Made by a program: the position numbers and the translations under genes
Source of the DNA: Antedon mediterranea
Taxonomy: Eukaryota > Echinodermata > Crinoidea > Comatulida > Antedonidae
Direction: 5' to 3'
NCBI RefSeq assembly: GCF_964355755.1
Contig: NC_092672.1
Location: forward strand, 15,312,501-15,376,500
DNA length: 64,000 nucleotides
Notes under the pieces: generated by a model
Seen by the model: the letters and a program-made list of their open reading frames with translations, nothing else
The model's database searches: none
Told to the model about the DNA's origin: nothing
Part shown: positions 46,395 through 57,589 of the stretch, one piece after another
Layout of the letters: the number at the start of each line of letters is the position of its first letter
Position numbering within the stretch: position 1 is the first letter of the stretch

Positions 46395-46605
46395 GACTTT
46401 TGGTTTATAATCTATGATCAATCATTGAAATTCATAAAATCGCACGTCAGTCACGTTGTGCAACTCTGACGTCATGCTAAATATAGAGGTGCACAACTTC
46501 AGGTAAATTTCCATATAATGACAAAGTTATATGATCTTATGTTGACAAGGATGAGAGATATGCGACACACAAAAATCGGGGAAAGAAAGAAGAATAAAGA
46601 TGAAA
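46395..46605 (+). repeat. Dispersed repeat R2, copy 5
   Basis: The blocks ATGATCAATCATTGAAATTC, AAATCGCACGTCAGTCACGT, AATGACAAAGTTATATGATC and GGGGAAAGAAAGAAGAATAA match copy 4 closely. Copies 4 and 5 lie about 650 bp apart in the same orientation. Confidence 0.75.
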
Positions 46606-46964
46606 AAAAAGATTTTTACAATAACTTTACAAGTTGCGGATAACCAATAATAAAGATTTTGTACAATAACAATAGGTGATCATTTTATTCTAAATATGAC
46701 CAGCTTTCCCCTGAAATATGGTGCAAGAAGCATTTTTGGGTAGAAGCTGGGATCCACTTGATTTAGGATATTTCGACCTCGCTGATTACAAATATGGCGG
46801 ATCCCAAGCGAAATTTGGCCATCTAAGCCAAAGAACTTATAACACAAGAATCTCCTGTTCTTCAATTTGCATTCAAAACACAGTATCGGAAGTACAGGGT
46901 TAAAAGGTCAAACTGGGTGACGCCATTTCACAGCATGGAGCAGCGCCCCCTCCAAACTAGGAAG

Positions 46965-47135
46965 TCAATTACTCTATCCCCCTAGAGTATTAGCAGATTC
47001 CCTCTATGATTTTGACTTTCTAATTTGATGCGGGCGCCCTACTCCTCAGTCAATTACTCTATCCCCCCAAGAGTATTAGCAGATCCCCTCTATGATTTTG
47101 ACTTTCTAATTTGATGCGGGCGCCCTACTCCATGG
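46965..47135 (+). repeat. Tandem duplication of about 84 bp
   Basis: GTCAATTACTCTATCCCCC through TTTGATGCGGGCGCCCTACT occurs twice in a row, at about 46966 and 47050, with only a few differences. No gene is associated. Confidence 0.85.
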
Positions 47136-47894
47136 CTCACAATGGCGCCACCCATTAGCTCTATTCTATCCCACAATGCCTTTCGAAATTGTTACGCGCT
47201 TCGGACGAACAGGAGATTCTTGTGTAATAAGTTCTTTGATCTAAGCCCTTAATTTGCATAATTAAAAATGGCGGCCATTTTTTATAATTTCTCTATATCT
47301 CGAGAACTACTAGTCACAGATAATTAATTTTGGTGTCAAAGTGTTTTAAATATATGCTTTTATATTAACTTAACACATTTTGTCAAAAAATGGATGCAAG
47401 TCTTATTTCTGACATTTTGACCTTTGACCTTGATTTATCGTATCTCAATAACCAATAATCGGAGAGACACAAAATAGGGCTCTAAAACGGCTGATTCTAC
47501 AACTATTGACCTTTGAACTATTAGTAAAATATAATAATTTAACTCTGAAAATGTTGGTCTTATGACATTTTTTTTCTTTTTAAATTGTTTAAAACATGTG
47601 TGTTTCTATCCAGTCTAATGGCACATTTTGTACAAAAATGGCCGATAGTATGGTTATTAACCTTTGAACTTCAGCATAGGCCTACTGTGTATTAAATAAA
47701 ATTGCATAACTATGAAATTATTTATACACAATAATAATTAGTAAAATTATAAAATTCACTGCCATCAAATAATGATGCTGAGGGATTGATTGATTGTATC
47801 TGAGTTATTACAATGATGGTCATTAGAAGACATCTGGTAAATTTTGTTTTATAAAGGTCGATTCTTCAATTATAATTATAATTCTATATCATTA

Positions 47895-48930
47895 CATTAC
47901 AATAGGTTCGCTACAATCGGGGAGACTGGGCTTCCCATGGCTTCTCCGAATTTTTGTTTGTAGATAATATCTTTGAATGTGGAATAAGTGGTAGTTAAGA
48001 TGAACTTTAATAACCGTATGATGTCATCGATGTTCAATATTGTTCTATTTTTTAAATCACTATCTTCTTTAAAGTTGTATTGTCCCCCTGAAAGGATAAT
48101 TCTTCAAATTTTTTTTTTAATATTCCAGATAAATGTAACAAAATAGTTATCCACTTTGACCAAAAATTGGATCGAAAAAAAAATGTATTTACCTGAAAAA
48201 AGTGGTCAAATTGGCTGCCAGCCAATGGATTTTTGGTTGAATTTAACCATTTATGTTGTCATTTTATAAGTGAAAACAAAATTTTTTGTCGTTTTTATTT
48301 CATTGGAAGTGATTAACTTTATTAAAACTGCAAAATAACATATAAAGTCTGCTTTAATTAATTTTCATTTTTCATGTTTTTTGGGGGACAATACATCTTT
48401 ACGGTAAGTCTAGATGTTATGACAGATAGTGAGGATGGGATGTTGGTCATGTGAGTTGAAGATTTCATCTTCTTCTATTATGTTTTCTGCTAATTGTTGG
48501 GCTAAATGTTTAGAATTTTTAATGTGGTGTTGTGTGCTTCCTACTAATGGGGAAAGGATGTCAGCAACATCCTTATATGTTTCATGTGCAATGGATCCTA
48601 TGTATTCTACTATGGGACTAAGTTTTCTGCCTTCTTTATGCATTTTTGGAGTAGCAAGCATAAATATGTGGAATGTTTTCTACAGTAGGGAAGAGTAAGT
48701 CATATTGACTTCTAGTAATTCTTTGTTGTTTCTTTAAATCACTAAGAATGGATACTAACTCACTTTTGTAGCGACGGATAGGATTTTATTTCAAAACTTC
48801 ATATGTTTATTCACTCATCCGTAAGCATAGATGTTAAAGTGTGTGTGTCGTATTCCTCTTTATCCATAATGACTGTAGCTTTCCCTTTATCAGCTGGTAA
48901 AATGAGTATTATTTTACTAGATGTTGGATA
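47895..48930 (-). pseudogene. Penelope-like element reverse transcriptase, decayed
   Basis: On the minus strand: LPADKGKATVIMDKEEYDTH near 48870, a decayed stretch, then a frame (48661-48410) with ATPKMHKEGRKLSPIVEYIG and DILSPLVGSTQHHIKNSKH, and after a MITE insertion TYSTFKDIIYKQKFGEAMGS followed by PVSPIVAN (near 47930). 'ADKG-xx-V-MD', 'TPKxHK' and 'G-x-AMGSPVSPI' are diagnostic of Penelope-like RT. The active-site and GIY-YIG parts further downstream are missing. Frameshifts show the copy is dead. Confidence 0.82.
48073..48398. mobile_element. TTAA MITE inside the Penelope remnant
   Basis: The 326-bp element has ends AGTTGTATTGTCCCCC and (inward) AGATGTATTGTCCCCC. TTAA lies at the left (48069-48072) and TTAC at the right (48399-48402), a one-base decay of TTAA. 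It separates two adjoining parts of the Penelope RT. A related piece ends at 54694. Confidence 0.75.
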
Positions 48931-48974
48931 ATGATTCAAAATAACAATGTTCAATTGTAAATTGTGAAAAAATG

Positions 48975-49860
48975 TGGGCTAAGGTACAAGTTAATGGAGG
49001 TAAACCTATGTATATTCCGGTCGAGGATGTTGACATTGAAACAAGAGATGAATTGTATAATCATTTGTTATCAAATTGAAAATATGTTTAACAAAAGAAA
49101 ATCCATTAATTTTGTTATTGGGAGACTTTAACACTAGCATAGGCAATGCAATACATAATGGTGACCCTACATTTAACACAAATGGTCATAGATTACTGGA
49201 ATTCAGTATTGACTCAACTTATTAATTCTGAACCGCACTATATATTTCAAAGGTAAAATTACTTTGGTAAGAGGTGATAAATAAAGTATCTCTAGTATCT
49301 GATCTAATAAATACAAGGTGCATGTTTATTTTATTTGTTAAAAACAATAATGGTATTAGTTAATAGTTTGTAGCCTAGTTAAAAAATAAATTTCTGTCCT
49401 CGTACTTGCAAACTTGAATAATTCTATTACTAAACTTTTTTGTAAAGAACTTGCTTATGTTGAGATAGCTGGTACCTCTCGGTCATATTCTTATGTGTGA
49501 TTGCAGTGATTAGGCCGACATTCAAAGTCAGTACAGATCTTTGTGTATTAGAAGCAACTCACTCAATCGCAAATTTATGAAATGCTCTACCAATGTTAAA
49601 TGTTACTGTATTAGTATGTATTGTGCAGCCCTGGTGTAACTATCGTATGAAGACTATTGGATCTCGTAATGTATGCTACAATAATGCTCTGCGCTGTATA
49701 CTTAATTGTAGTGTTTACGTAGTTATTTATGTAGATTCTCTAGAAGTAGTAGTGCCAGTGCAATGTTTATTGAACATGGTGTCCCTTCCTTTAATGAGTA
49801 CATTCGAAAATCTACCTATATATATTTAAATGCATTCATTATTGCCAGCGATCTAACTAC
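48975..49860 (+). pseudogene. LINE remnant with internal deletion (endonuclease piece and C-terminal piece)
   Basis: On the plus strand around 49090-49230 the reading gives ENPLILLLGDFNTSIGN and FNTNGHRLLEFS, part of an APE endonuclease. From 49593 to 49840 another frame reads CAALWCNYRMK-like sequence with NVCYNNALRCIL, typical of the C-terminus of jockey/CR1-like RT proteins. The whole RT between them is absent. Multiple stops are present. Confidence 0.55.
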
Positions 49861-50027
49861 TTTATAAACAATAGCTAAGTACGCACTTGTTTTGCGGTAT
49901 CCCTTTGTACGAATCGTTCAACGTTGTGTCTAGACGCGTTATATCATGTTCCATCCAGGGACCAAAATGTGTACTGTAGTTACTTTCCAGGCGAAGTTTA
50001 CCGACGGTTACGTCGTGTACTGTGTGT

Positions 50028-50616
50028 CGACGCTACGCTACACTACAGCAAAAACGAATTATGTTAATTGTTCGTATGTTTACCAATTTTTTAATTTTCA
50101 AGTAACCTTCTGTACCGTGGGGCACTTACAATAAGTGCATTTTCCTCGGACCTAACAGCTCTATTTTTCAAAAATTTCTTACAGATCAGCCCAAGGCACG
50201 CATTTACAATTTTGGCATCCCCAGACAGCAACCAGCCTACGCCTCTGCGATAAACAATATAGGCCTACCTCTTCGCCTGTGGGTAAGTTTTACGTTCGCG
50301 TATATTAATTTTTCTATGCTACAATTTACCCAATAAATATAGGCATATTTTGAAATTTTATTTTTTTAAATGAAAAATATGGATTGAAACAGTCATTGCG
50401 CATCGTATTTTTCCACGCAGTATTTTATTTATGCATTATAAAAAGCGGAAAAAGTGGCTACCCTAAATCTGATCTCTAAAACAACCTCAAATGACGCTAG
50501 AAGGCGTTGCTTCCTTGGCGGCCCTGGCCCTCAGCCTAGCGATGCTTGCTACGCTCGCATAGCCCCTTGTCGGGAAATGTAGCCCCCGCGTCGGGAAGGT
50601 CCTGGCGCCACCGCTG
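50028..50616 (+). mobile_element. Dispersed repeat G, copy 2
   Basis: This is the second copy of the repeat found in LINE-2 (31163-32007), here on the plus strand and about 250 bp shorter. It runs from GCTACACTACAGCAAAAACG to CCTGGCGCCACCGCTG. A TTTACCACAGATC-like junction near 50185 suggests an internal deletion relative to copy 1. Confidence 0.65.
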
Positions 50617-50639
50617 AGACATTTTTTACATTCCATTCT

Positions 50640-52450
50640 CTAGAAAATCAACATGTGTACCTCTCTTTGTACCTCTCGATGACAGGGAAAGTTCAATGAC
50701 TGTCAGTGAATAAAAGGTAACTGATGCCGATCAATAAAATTGCGAGAGAATTCTAGAGTGCGTGTGAAAAAGATTTACTGATCGTCCGACAATACTATAG
50801 ACTTAAAATTAATTAACCTAATATTCTTAACCTTAACCTACAGGGCCTATGTAGAAAATAATTTAATCAATTTTAATGTAATAATTAGTGTAATAATCAT
50901 ACAATATTCCTGTTTTACTAAGCTAGGTATTACGAACGAATTTCATTGTTGTCCACGTACAGTACGTGCGTACAGTAGGCCTACTAGTTATTGGGCTCTA
51001 GCGGCGCTAGTTCCCTTTCGCTTGTATTTTTACTCCAAATTACTAACTTTATCGCGTGAATACCACACCTTAGAATTATGCATCAAAAGTACTTTTAAGA
51101 AGAAGAATCACATACAAAGTAACAAATAAATCATTATATTGATGATTTTACAGACTTGTTTCTCGCACTATTCAATGTTCAATATTTTTATTTCTATAGA
51201 GCATCAAAAGAGCAACAATAATAGAGGACTAAAACGTAGTGGAATGCGTCAACTTCTAATGCATTTATTGGTAAAATACACATTTAATTTTAAGATAAGT
51301 TACTGCAGATACTGTTCTGTTTTCAAGGATAATAATCGATTTAAATCAGCATCACTATCTAGCCTAAGCCTAGGCTTAAGGGCATCCTACTGAGGATATT
51401 ATTATGAATTTTTCAATTTTATTTTCAACAGTATCATTTTATTTTTATTGACAGTTACAAAATATATTGAAATTGAACATGATTTTCACCAAAAAAAGGC
51501 ATTCACTATATGGATTCCACATAGTTTTTAGCCCTCTATTAATGTTGAACATTGAGTATGCTAAATTCGCGAACAGTATGCAGGAAAAAAAGTTCTACTA
51601 CAAGTAGTAAATAAGACAGCAACTTTATCCTCCTTGTTTGTACCTCCCTCCTTGTAGGCTACACCCTTTGAAAATAATTTTCAGTACATAAAACGAACAA
51701 TTAAAAATCCCCAAAAAATTACAAAACATAATTTTATCATAATAATGTACTTCACAATATTTCATATCTGAAAACCCTTCCGAGAGCTAATCTCTCTTCT
51801 TAGACATTATATCGGCCTATGAGTGGGCCAAATCGTCCCGTCACACCTGGGCCGAATCGTCCCGCATTCATCAATTATTGCCTATTATTATAGCATCTTA
51901 GGAATAGCAATTAGTAAGAAAAATAACCTAGCAAAGAGTTACCATTGCATTTGGTGTTTGGAAAAATGGTGCTCAATCTAATGTTTAGCAGAAGCGGCAT
52001 GCATGAGTTAGAAACATGAGCAAGAATACAGTATTTTAGTATTGTACTTATCACCCTTGAGATTCAATTGAAATGGTGTATCGTCGAATGACAGTACTAC
52101 GCTGATCACACATGTGCTGCATCCTGTCTCGATATTGCTACCCGCTTGGGCTATAGGCACCTGGATGTGTTAAATGTTTTACCATTTTCATGAGATTTAA
52201 AACATCTTTTCCTGCGGTTTCTATATTTTCTCTTAGAATATGCCAATTGCGAATTATTTTGACATCATACTTATATAAATATCTTATGACGTCATAGATA
52301 CGTTATATGGCAATTTAAATACTAATTGAAAAGTTTAATACCACATTTATATAGCGGCTATTCTGAATTTATGCTAATTAAACTTCTTTTTGATGTATGA
52401 CTTTGAATATCATGTTCATTTCAACAGGAAAGTGTTAGAAAATTGTTTTG
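50640..52450. other. No recognised gene
   Basis: AT-rich sequence. The 84-codon frame at 51139-51393 resembles nothing known to me. A short doubled GGGCC-AATCGTCCCG phrase occurs near 51830-51870. Confidence 0.5.
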
Positions 52451-52454
52451 TACC

Positions 52455-53105
52455 ATCATTTTTAATTGCTAATTTGCCAAAATGTTTAGTCTGGTATTTT
52501 GGAGAAACATTTCTATATCTAGATAGGCAAATTCAACATTTATATTTTGTTTGTAGAAATGTTCGCGCTTTGCGATACTTGTCTATGACCCACGAGGTAG
52601 CTAAAAGTATGACGTATGTGATGACACGATGGAATCATTCAATCGTGTCGGTGTGTGGTGGTGATTCTGCAGCCTATTGATATGCCTACTAGGGCTCATA
52701 TGCCTCCTAGGCCTAGGTCGCCATTTTGAACGCCTAAATTCATGAACTTTTATAATTTACTCACCATCGTCTTTGAGTACAAGGGTTAGGCTGGGGGATT
52801 ACTACTATAAACTCCCATCTTCTTTATTCACCGAAAATCATCGAAACATATTAAAAAATGTTTAGTGCGATATGGTTGAATGATTCCAGCTATGTGTCTA
52901 GCTACTCTTTCTGGTCAATAGACAGGTCTGGCAAAGTGCGACCATCTCTAGTAAACATAACAAAATATAAATGTTGAATTTTTTCTTGTTTCTTTTGCCT
53001 ATCTGGATAATGAAGTTTTTCTTCAAACTACCAGACTAAACATTTTGGCCCAAATTTAAGCCTAATACACGTCAAATTAGCAATTGAAGTGATGGTACAT
53101 TATCT
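52455..53105. repeat. Long imperfect inverted repeat (arms about 230-250 bp)
   Basis: The stretch 52455-52660 and the complement of about 52870-53105 share ATTGCTAATTTG, CCAAAATGTTTAGTCTGGTA, AGATAGGCAAA, TCAACATTTATATTTTGTT, CGC-CTTTGC-A-ACTTGTCTAT-GACC and GGAATCATTCAA. The spacer is about 200 bp. The outer edges show no clear target duplication. It could be a foldback element or an old inverted duplication; a plus-strand transcript would form a long hairpin. Confidence 0.7.
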
Positions 53106-53193
53106 CTTGTATTTTCACCGGCTTTCTAAACAAGCATCATTAATCAGGATGAAGGAAAAGTATGGGGCCTTATTTAGTTCCTTGAGGGATGCA

Positions 53194-54064
53194 TCAACTC
53201 AATACTCAACTCAACTCAATAGACATTTATTTACAAAATCTGAATACATACAGTAGGAAAACAAGAAACAGGATTGTACAGAATTATAAAGTATATCAGA
53301 AAATGAAGGCAAAAGCCCTGAAAGATGTTTGTAACATCTTGTGTTGAGCGAGCCTTAACACAAATAAAAAAGAAAAGAAATGCATTGAAGAAAATCATAA
53401 TAAATTTCATAATCTAAAATATGAATAACAGAAAAAAAAAATATGTTGGTACTGCAGATCGAGACATGACCGATTAATAAATATTTAATAAGTAGAAAAG
53501 GTGTATTTTTTTAATTTTGAGAGAAGTATCTTAGGGGAAGCAGATTTTAAAATGGAGGGTGGTAGGTTGTTCCAAAGGGTGGGTCCAGAGTATTGAATGT
53601 TATGTTGGAAAGAATTTGTTCTATGGGAGGGTATAGATAATTTATTTTTAGTACGTGTGTGATGGGAATGATAGAAGGAATTGGAAGTAAAAAGATAACA
53701 AAGATTTTTTTTTTTCTCTTTTGTGGCGTGAACCACCACCTTTATTCTTTCATATCATAATTAAATACATTACAAATAAATCAGTAATATCTGTCTTCAT
53801 ATGTTCTTTCTTTAATTATATTGTTTTCCGTTAATATTCTACATTTTTCTTTATATTTTTCTGCTCAAAAAAAAATATCAGTAATTTTTGTAAATTTTAG
53901 TTTTTCACATATTGTTTCCAATATTATCCTCCTGCTTTCATGGTTTGTTATATTTATTCACATTGTACACAGACAATATACATACCGTATTGTTTCATAC
54001 CCTTTTAATTCATACCATTTATATACATCTTTAGACATTATATACAAAGATAATATAAAACAAC

Positions 54065-54101
<37 letters not shown>

Positions 54102-54230
54102 TAACAAAGATGGTGAGGAAGGATGTTGTTTAAGGCAGAGTAGACAAAAATGGTTTGTTGAATTAAATTGATATCATTAAGTTTGATGAGATTAAGATTT
54201 GAAAATAAATGAATCATGTAGTTTGGGCAT
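53194..54230 (-). pseudogene. LINE C-terminal region and 3' tail, split by a poly(A) retroposon
   Basis: On the minus strand the reading LNDINLIQQTIFVYSALNNI leads through the insertion site to SFYHSHHTRTKNKLSIPSHR, then YSGPTLWNNLPPSILKSAS and a stop at 53485. This is the conserved end of CR1/Rex1-like RT proteins. The 3' UTR ends AATAAATGTCTATTGAGTTG followed by more GAGTT units, a microsatellite tail at about 53194. Confidence 0.75.
53706..54094 (+). mobile_element. Poly(A) retroposon with 17-bp target-site duplication
   Basis: The duplicated target AAAAAGATAACAAAGAT lies at 53689-53705 and again at 54095-54111. The insert, about 389 bp, starts with a T run and TCTTTTGTGGCGTGAACC and ends in about 25 A. 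This is the product of LINE-type target-primed integration. I do not recognise the source; it may be a 5'-truncated LINE 3' UTR, a SINE or a processed non-coding transcript. Confidence 0.8.
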
Positions 54231-54499
54231 TAGAAGAGACTAAAATGTCATGCTTGGCAAAAAAAGGGCAAAAAATGACAGTAATTTGATGTCTCGTGGC
54301 CATGTTTCGCGAGTTATCAACTATGCAACCTCCTCTGTAGTGTACCGCAATGGCCGGATCTACAAATGCCATGCCAAGTCACCAAATTAAAACAGTGTTT
54401 AGTCTTGGCCAACCGCATTGACTGATCGCGTCGTTTTAAGTTTTAATTATTTACACCTATCCTTGGAACAGTGAGTAAAACTGGAATATGCCATTTTAA

Positions 54500-54694
54500 T
54501 GTTGCATATTAGTTTATCCACTTTGACCAAAAATTGGATCCAAACAAAATGAATTTAACCATTTATTACGTTATTTTATAAGTGAAAACATTATTTGTTT
54601 TCGTTTTTTTTTTCTACGGAAGTGATAAACTTTATTAAAACTACAAAATAAAACTAAAATAATATTCAAAGTGTTTTTGGGGGACAATGCACCT
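54500..54694. mobile_element. Partial second copy of the 48073 TTAA MITE
   Basis: TCCACTTTGACCAAAAATTG, AATTTAACCATTTAT, TTATAAGTGAAAACA and TTTTTGGGGGACAATGCACC match the 48073-48398 element. The right end is followed by TTAA (54695-54698). The left terminus is not recognisable. Confidence 0.65.
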
Positions 54695-54833
54695 TTAAAG
54701 CAAAAAATAAAAATTTTATTACAAAAGTAGGAAAAAAGCTCCCAAAATAAATTGCAAAATATCAAAAACTAATGAAATAAAAAAATGTAACAAAACAAAT
54801 CCAAATGCTTTGATGATATATGAAAACTACGGG

Positions 54834-55687
54834 GGCTGATTTCCGCCAAAGAAAAAATTTATTTTATAATAATATGGCGTTATAACGCCATAATTACGGC
54901 CTAAATACAATGACCTAAATACGGTGTTATAACGGCCTAATTATACAATCCGTTCACACGTACATGCGCATGCATAGTACATCAACAAACTCAGAGCCAT
55001 AAAGAGTTGCGACTTTGAATGGATTGAATCAATTTATTTAAAGGTTTTTTTAAAAATAATAATAACATTATTTTGATGATTATGACAAAAAAAAAAACTT
55101 TAATCCCTTTATTTTTTACAGCGATTCTCTATAGTAATGCATTGTTTTTGCATTTTGTTGTTTAAAATCATCTTCGCAGTAACTTTATGATTGTGTTATC
55201 TTAGCAAAAACCTTTAAACAGATTATTAAATTAGATATTTAAAATCCTGTGAATGGTATACATTTTTTAAGCACATGACTCTACTCCATACACTACATAG
55301 GCATAGTTGGACACAAAGATGGCCAGTAATGTACTACGTGACTTTTTAAAATCTGTGAATGCTTCGAGAGGTTTGTTGATGTACTACGCATGCGCATGTA
55401 CGTGTGAACAGATTGTATATTTAGGGCGTTATAACACCGTATTTAGGGCGCCCTAATACAGCGTTGTAACGCCCTAATACGGCGTTGTAACGCCCTAATA
55501 CGGCGTTGTAACGCCCTAATACGGCGTTATAACGCCGTATTACGGTGTTATAACGCCCTAAATTACGGTGTTATAACACCCTAAATTAGGGCGTTATAAC
55601 GGCCTAATTACGGCGTTATAACTTCCTAAATTAGGGCGTTATAACGCCGTATTATAAAATAATTTTTTTCTTTCGCGGAAATCAGCC
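54834..55687. mobile_element. Foldback-type element with arrays of GGCGTTATAACGCC modules
   Basis: The ends GGCTGATTTCCGCCAAAGAA and (inward) GGCTGATTTCCGCGAAAGAA are inverted repeats that continue through TTATTTTATAATA. The inner arms also mirror each other (ACACGTACATGCGCATGC with a GTACATCAACAAAC neighbour). Between these lie palindromic modules of GGCGTTATAACGCC type: about two in the left arm (54885-54945) and about ten in the right arm (55430-55660), spaced 20-25 bp. ACTACG occurs at 54826-54831 and 55688-55693 as a possible target duplication, with two extra G at left. The middle is non-coding. Confidence 0.78.
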
Positions 55688-55724
55688 ACTACGTAGCCAC
55701 TATGTAGAAAACTGCATTGGTGCA

Positions 55725-55780
55725 GAAACACGACCTAGACACAATTAACATTAATTGTGTCTATAGATCGTGTTTCTGCA
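55725..55780. repeat. Near-perfect hairpin
   Basis: TGCAGAAACACGA and TAGACACAATTAA are followed, after one base, by TTAATTGTGTCTATA and TCGTGTTTCTGCA. The arms are about 27 bp with one or two bulges and almost no loop, so the DNA or RNA could form a long stem. It lies 40 bp outside the foldback element's right end. Confidence 0.8.
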
Positions 55781-55959
55781 GCAATGTATTTTTCGTCAAT
55801 TTATGTCCCCTTTTTTATTCTATCTATAGGTAAATGTGACTAAATTGCATACACATCACTATTTCTGAGCAAAATTAAAAACAAAGGTCTCACACAAAAA
55901 ATAAACAAAATATCAAATAATACACCACGAAAAACACCAAAAATATTTAGTTATCGTTA

Positions 55960-56235
55960 GTGTCCGCCATATTTTATCATTGAAATATTTTAAACTGTCG
56001 ACTGATTGACAGAGTTCAACGTACATGTCGAAAAACAACCAAAATATATAGTTATCGTTAGTGTTCGTGCGCATCATCTAATTTCAGCTTACAAACCATG
56101 TGCACTTTTTTTGTGTTTTCAAGTCCGTTATTGTTATTATCTTAATTCTCCCAATTCATATTTTATCATTGAAATATTTTAAACTGCCGACTGATTGACA
56201 ACGTGCATGTCCTTATCATGCACGTTGTCACTTTC
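55960..56235 (+). repeat. Local duplication with short palindrome
   Basis: ATTTTATCATTGAAATATTT plus TAAACTG-CGACTGATTGACA occurs at about 55970 and again at about 56160. After the second copy ACGTGCATG and CATGCACGT form a short inverted repeat. No gene is seen in 55780-57280. Confidence 0.65.
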
Positions 56236-57282
56236 TGATGCGCGCCCTAAATTAATATTCACACAGCACGATTTTCTTTAGTGTCCTTATTTTCGTAAAG
56301 TCCCAGTCTGGTATTGCTTTCATTTTTTAGCTACAGATTTTTCAAATTAAAGGAATACTTCATGTATAACAAAATCAATGGCCATAAATATCTCCGATTT
56401 TTATTCTTGACGATTTGTTTTTTTTTTTAAATAATTTGTCGAAGAATATGTTTATCTGGAAAGAGTGTGTTTTTATTATACTTACTTACTGTATCCCATG
56501 CAAATTAGTACATAACCAGATTTTAAAGCAAGGTTACTGCTAGTGCATTATAATTATCTTAATGGCTAAAGGAGTGGAGTATACTCTCAATGGAGAAAGC
56601 CACTGTTATCTAACAACTAAACCCCCATCTCACTAGAATCCGATCTGGGGAGATCATGGCGATCCATCCCGATCTGCAAATCATTCAGAATTGGCTTCAA
56701 TTTCTATTTTTAGACCCCTGGAAGCACTCTACTTCGGGTACTGAGCTACAGCCGATAGAGAAGCACTTGTGTTACGTGTGTACGGCAATAGTACTGCATT
56801 TCCAAGCCGATCTAAAACGATAGAGTCCTGCTAAAGAAGACAGAGCCCAGAATTTATTTTTATTATATTACACCTTATTTATAGAGGGTGACCCTAAACA
56901 GCGTATGCTGACAATCAAGTGGCCCTCTTGATGAGTTACAGTGGATGTGTGCATACTAGTACACCGGGGTAATAACCCCAATATACGATGGGGAAGACAG
57001 AGTTATGGCCAAGCCCCGTTATTGATTGTACATGTTTCTATATAAACCTTAGCGATCCAGAGGGTCTGCTCATTCAAAATTCAGAATTGAGAAAAGATGG
57101 TATATGTACCTGCTGTTCAACCTGTCCATCCTACAACAATTCCAGATGAAAATGGAGTATGATGCAATGGAGAAGAGGAAGAGAAGAGATTTTGGGATAT
57201 TGCATGGTTGCCTGCACCAAGACAAATTGAATGTCTATATTGTTATAATATTTGTTATTTAATAAATAAACGATATTTAAAA

Positions 57283-57307
57283 GCAATTTTAAACCCAGAA
57301 TCCCCCT
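57283..57307. mobile_element. Orphan end of the 20594-type TTAA element
   Basis: ATTTTAAACCCAGAATCCCC plus CCT followed by TTAA (57308-57311) matches the right terminus of the element at 20594-22132. The matching left end was not found upstream. Confidence 0.6.
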
Positions 57308-57589
57308 TTAATAGTGTATCATCATCATAGTAGAAGATATGTTAATAATAATATAATACACTGTGGTAACTGTGTACTGTAGTATATAGTTTTTTTTTTT
57401 TTGGCCACCCACCCAAATGTATCAATACCATTTATATTTATATATTTACTTTCCTCAACAAATTGATAGATGTAAAAAAAAAAAAAGCATTACATTTTGC
57501 GCTTTTTTCAGGACTTCCCCTAGATGTACGTTCGCATGGAACTTGAACGCAACGCAATAAATCAAAACTAAATACTGAGTGAAATCGGC

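Noticed and set aside
52390-52680. Plus-strand 96-codon frame as a gene
   Set aside because: It lies in one arm of the long inverted repeat and shows no recognisable domain.
53821-54171. Plus-strand 116-codon frame with a poly-Lys stretch
   Set aside because: The Lys run is the translated poly(A) tail of a retroposon and the rest is AT-rich non-coding sequence.
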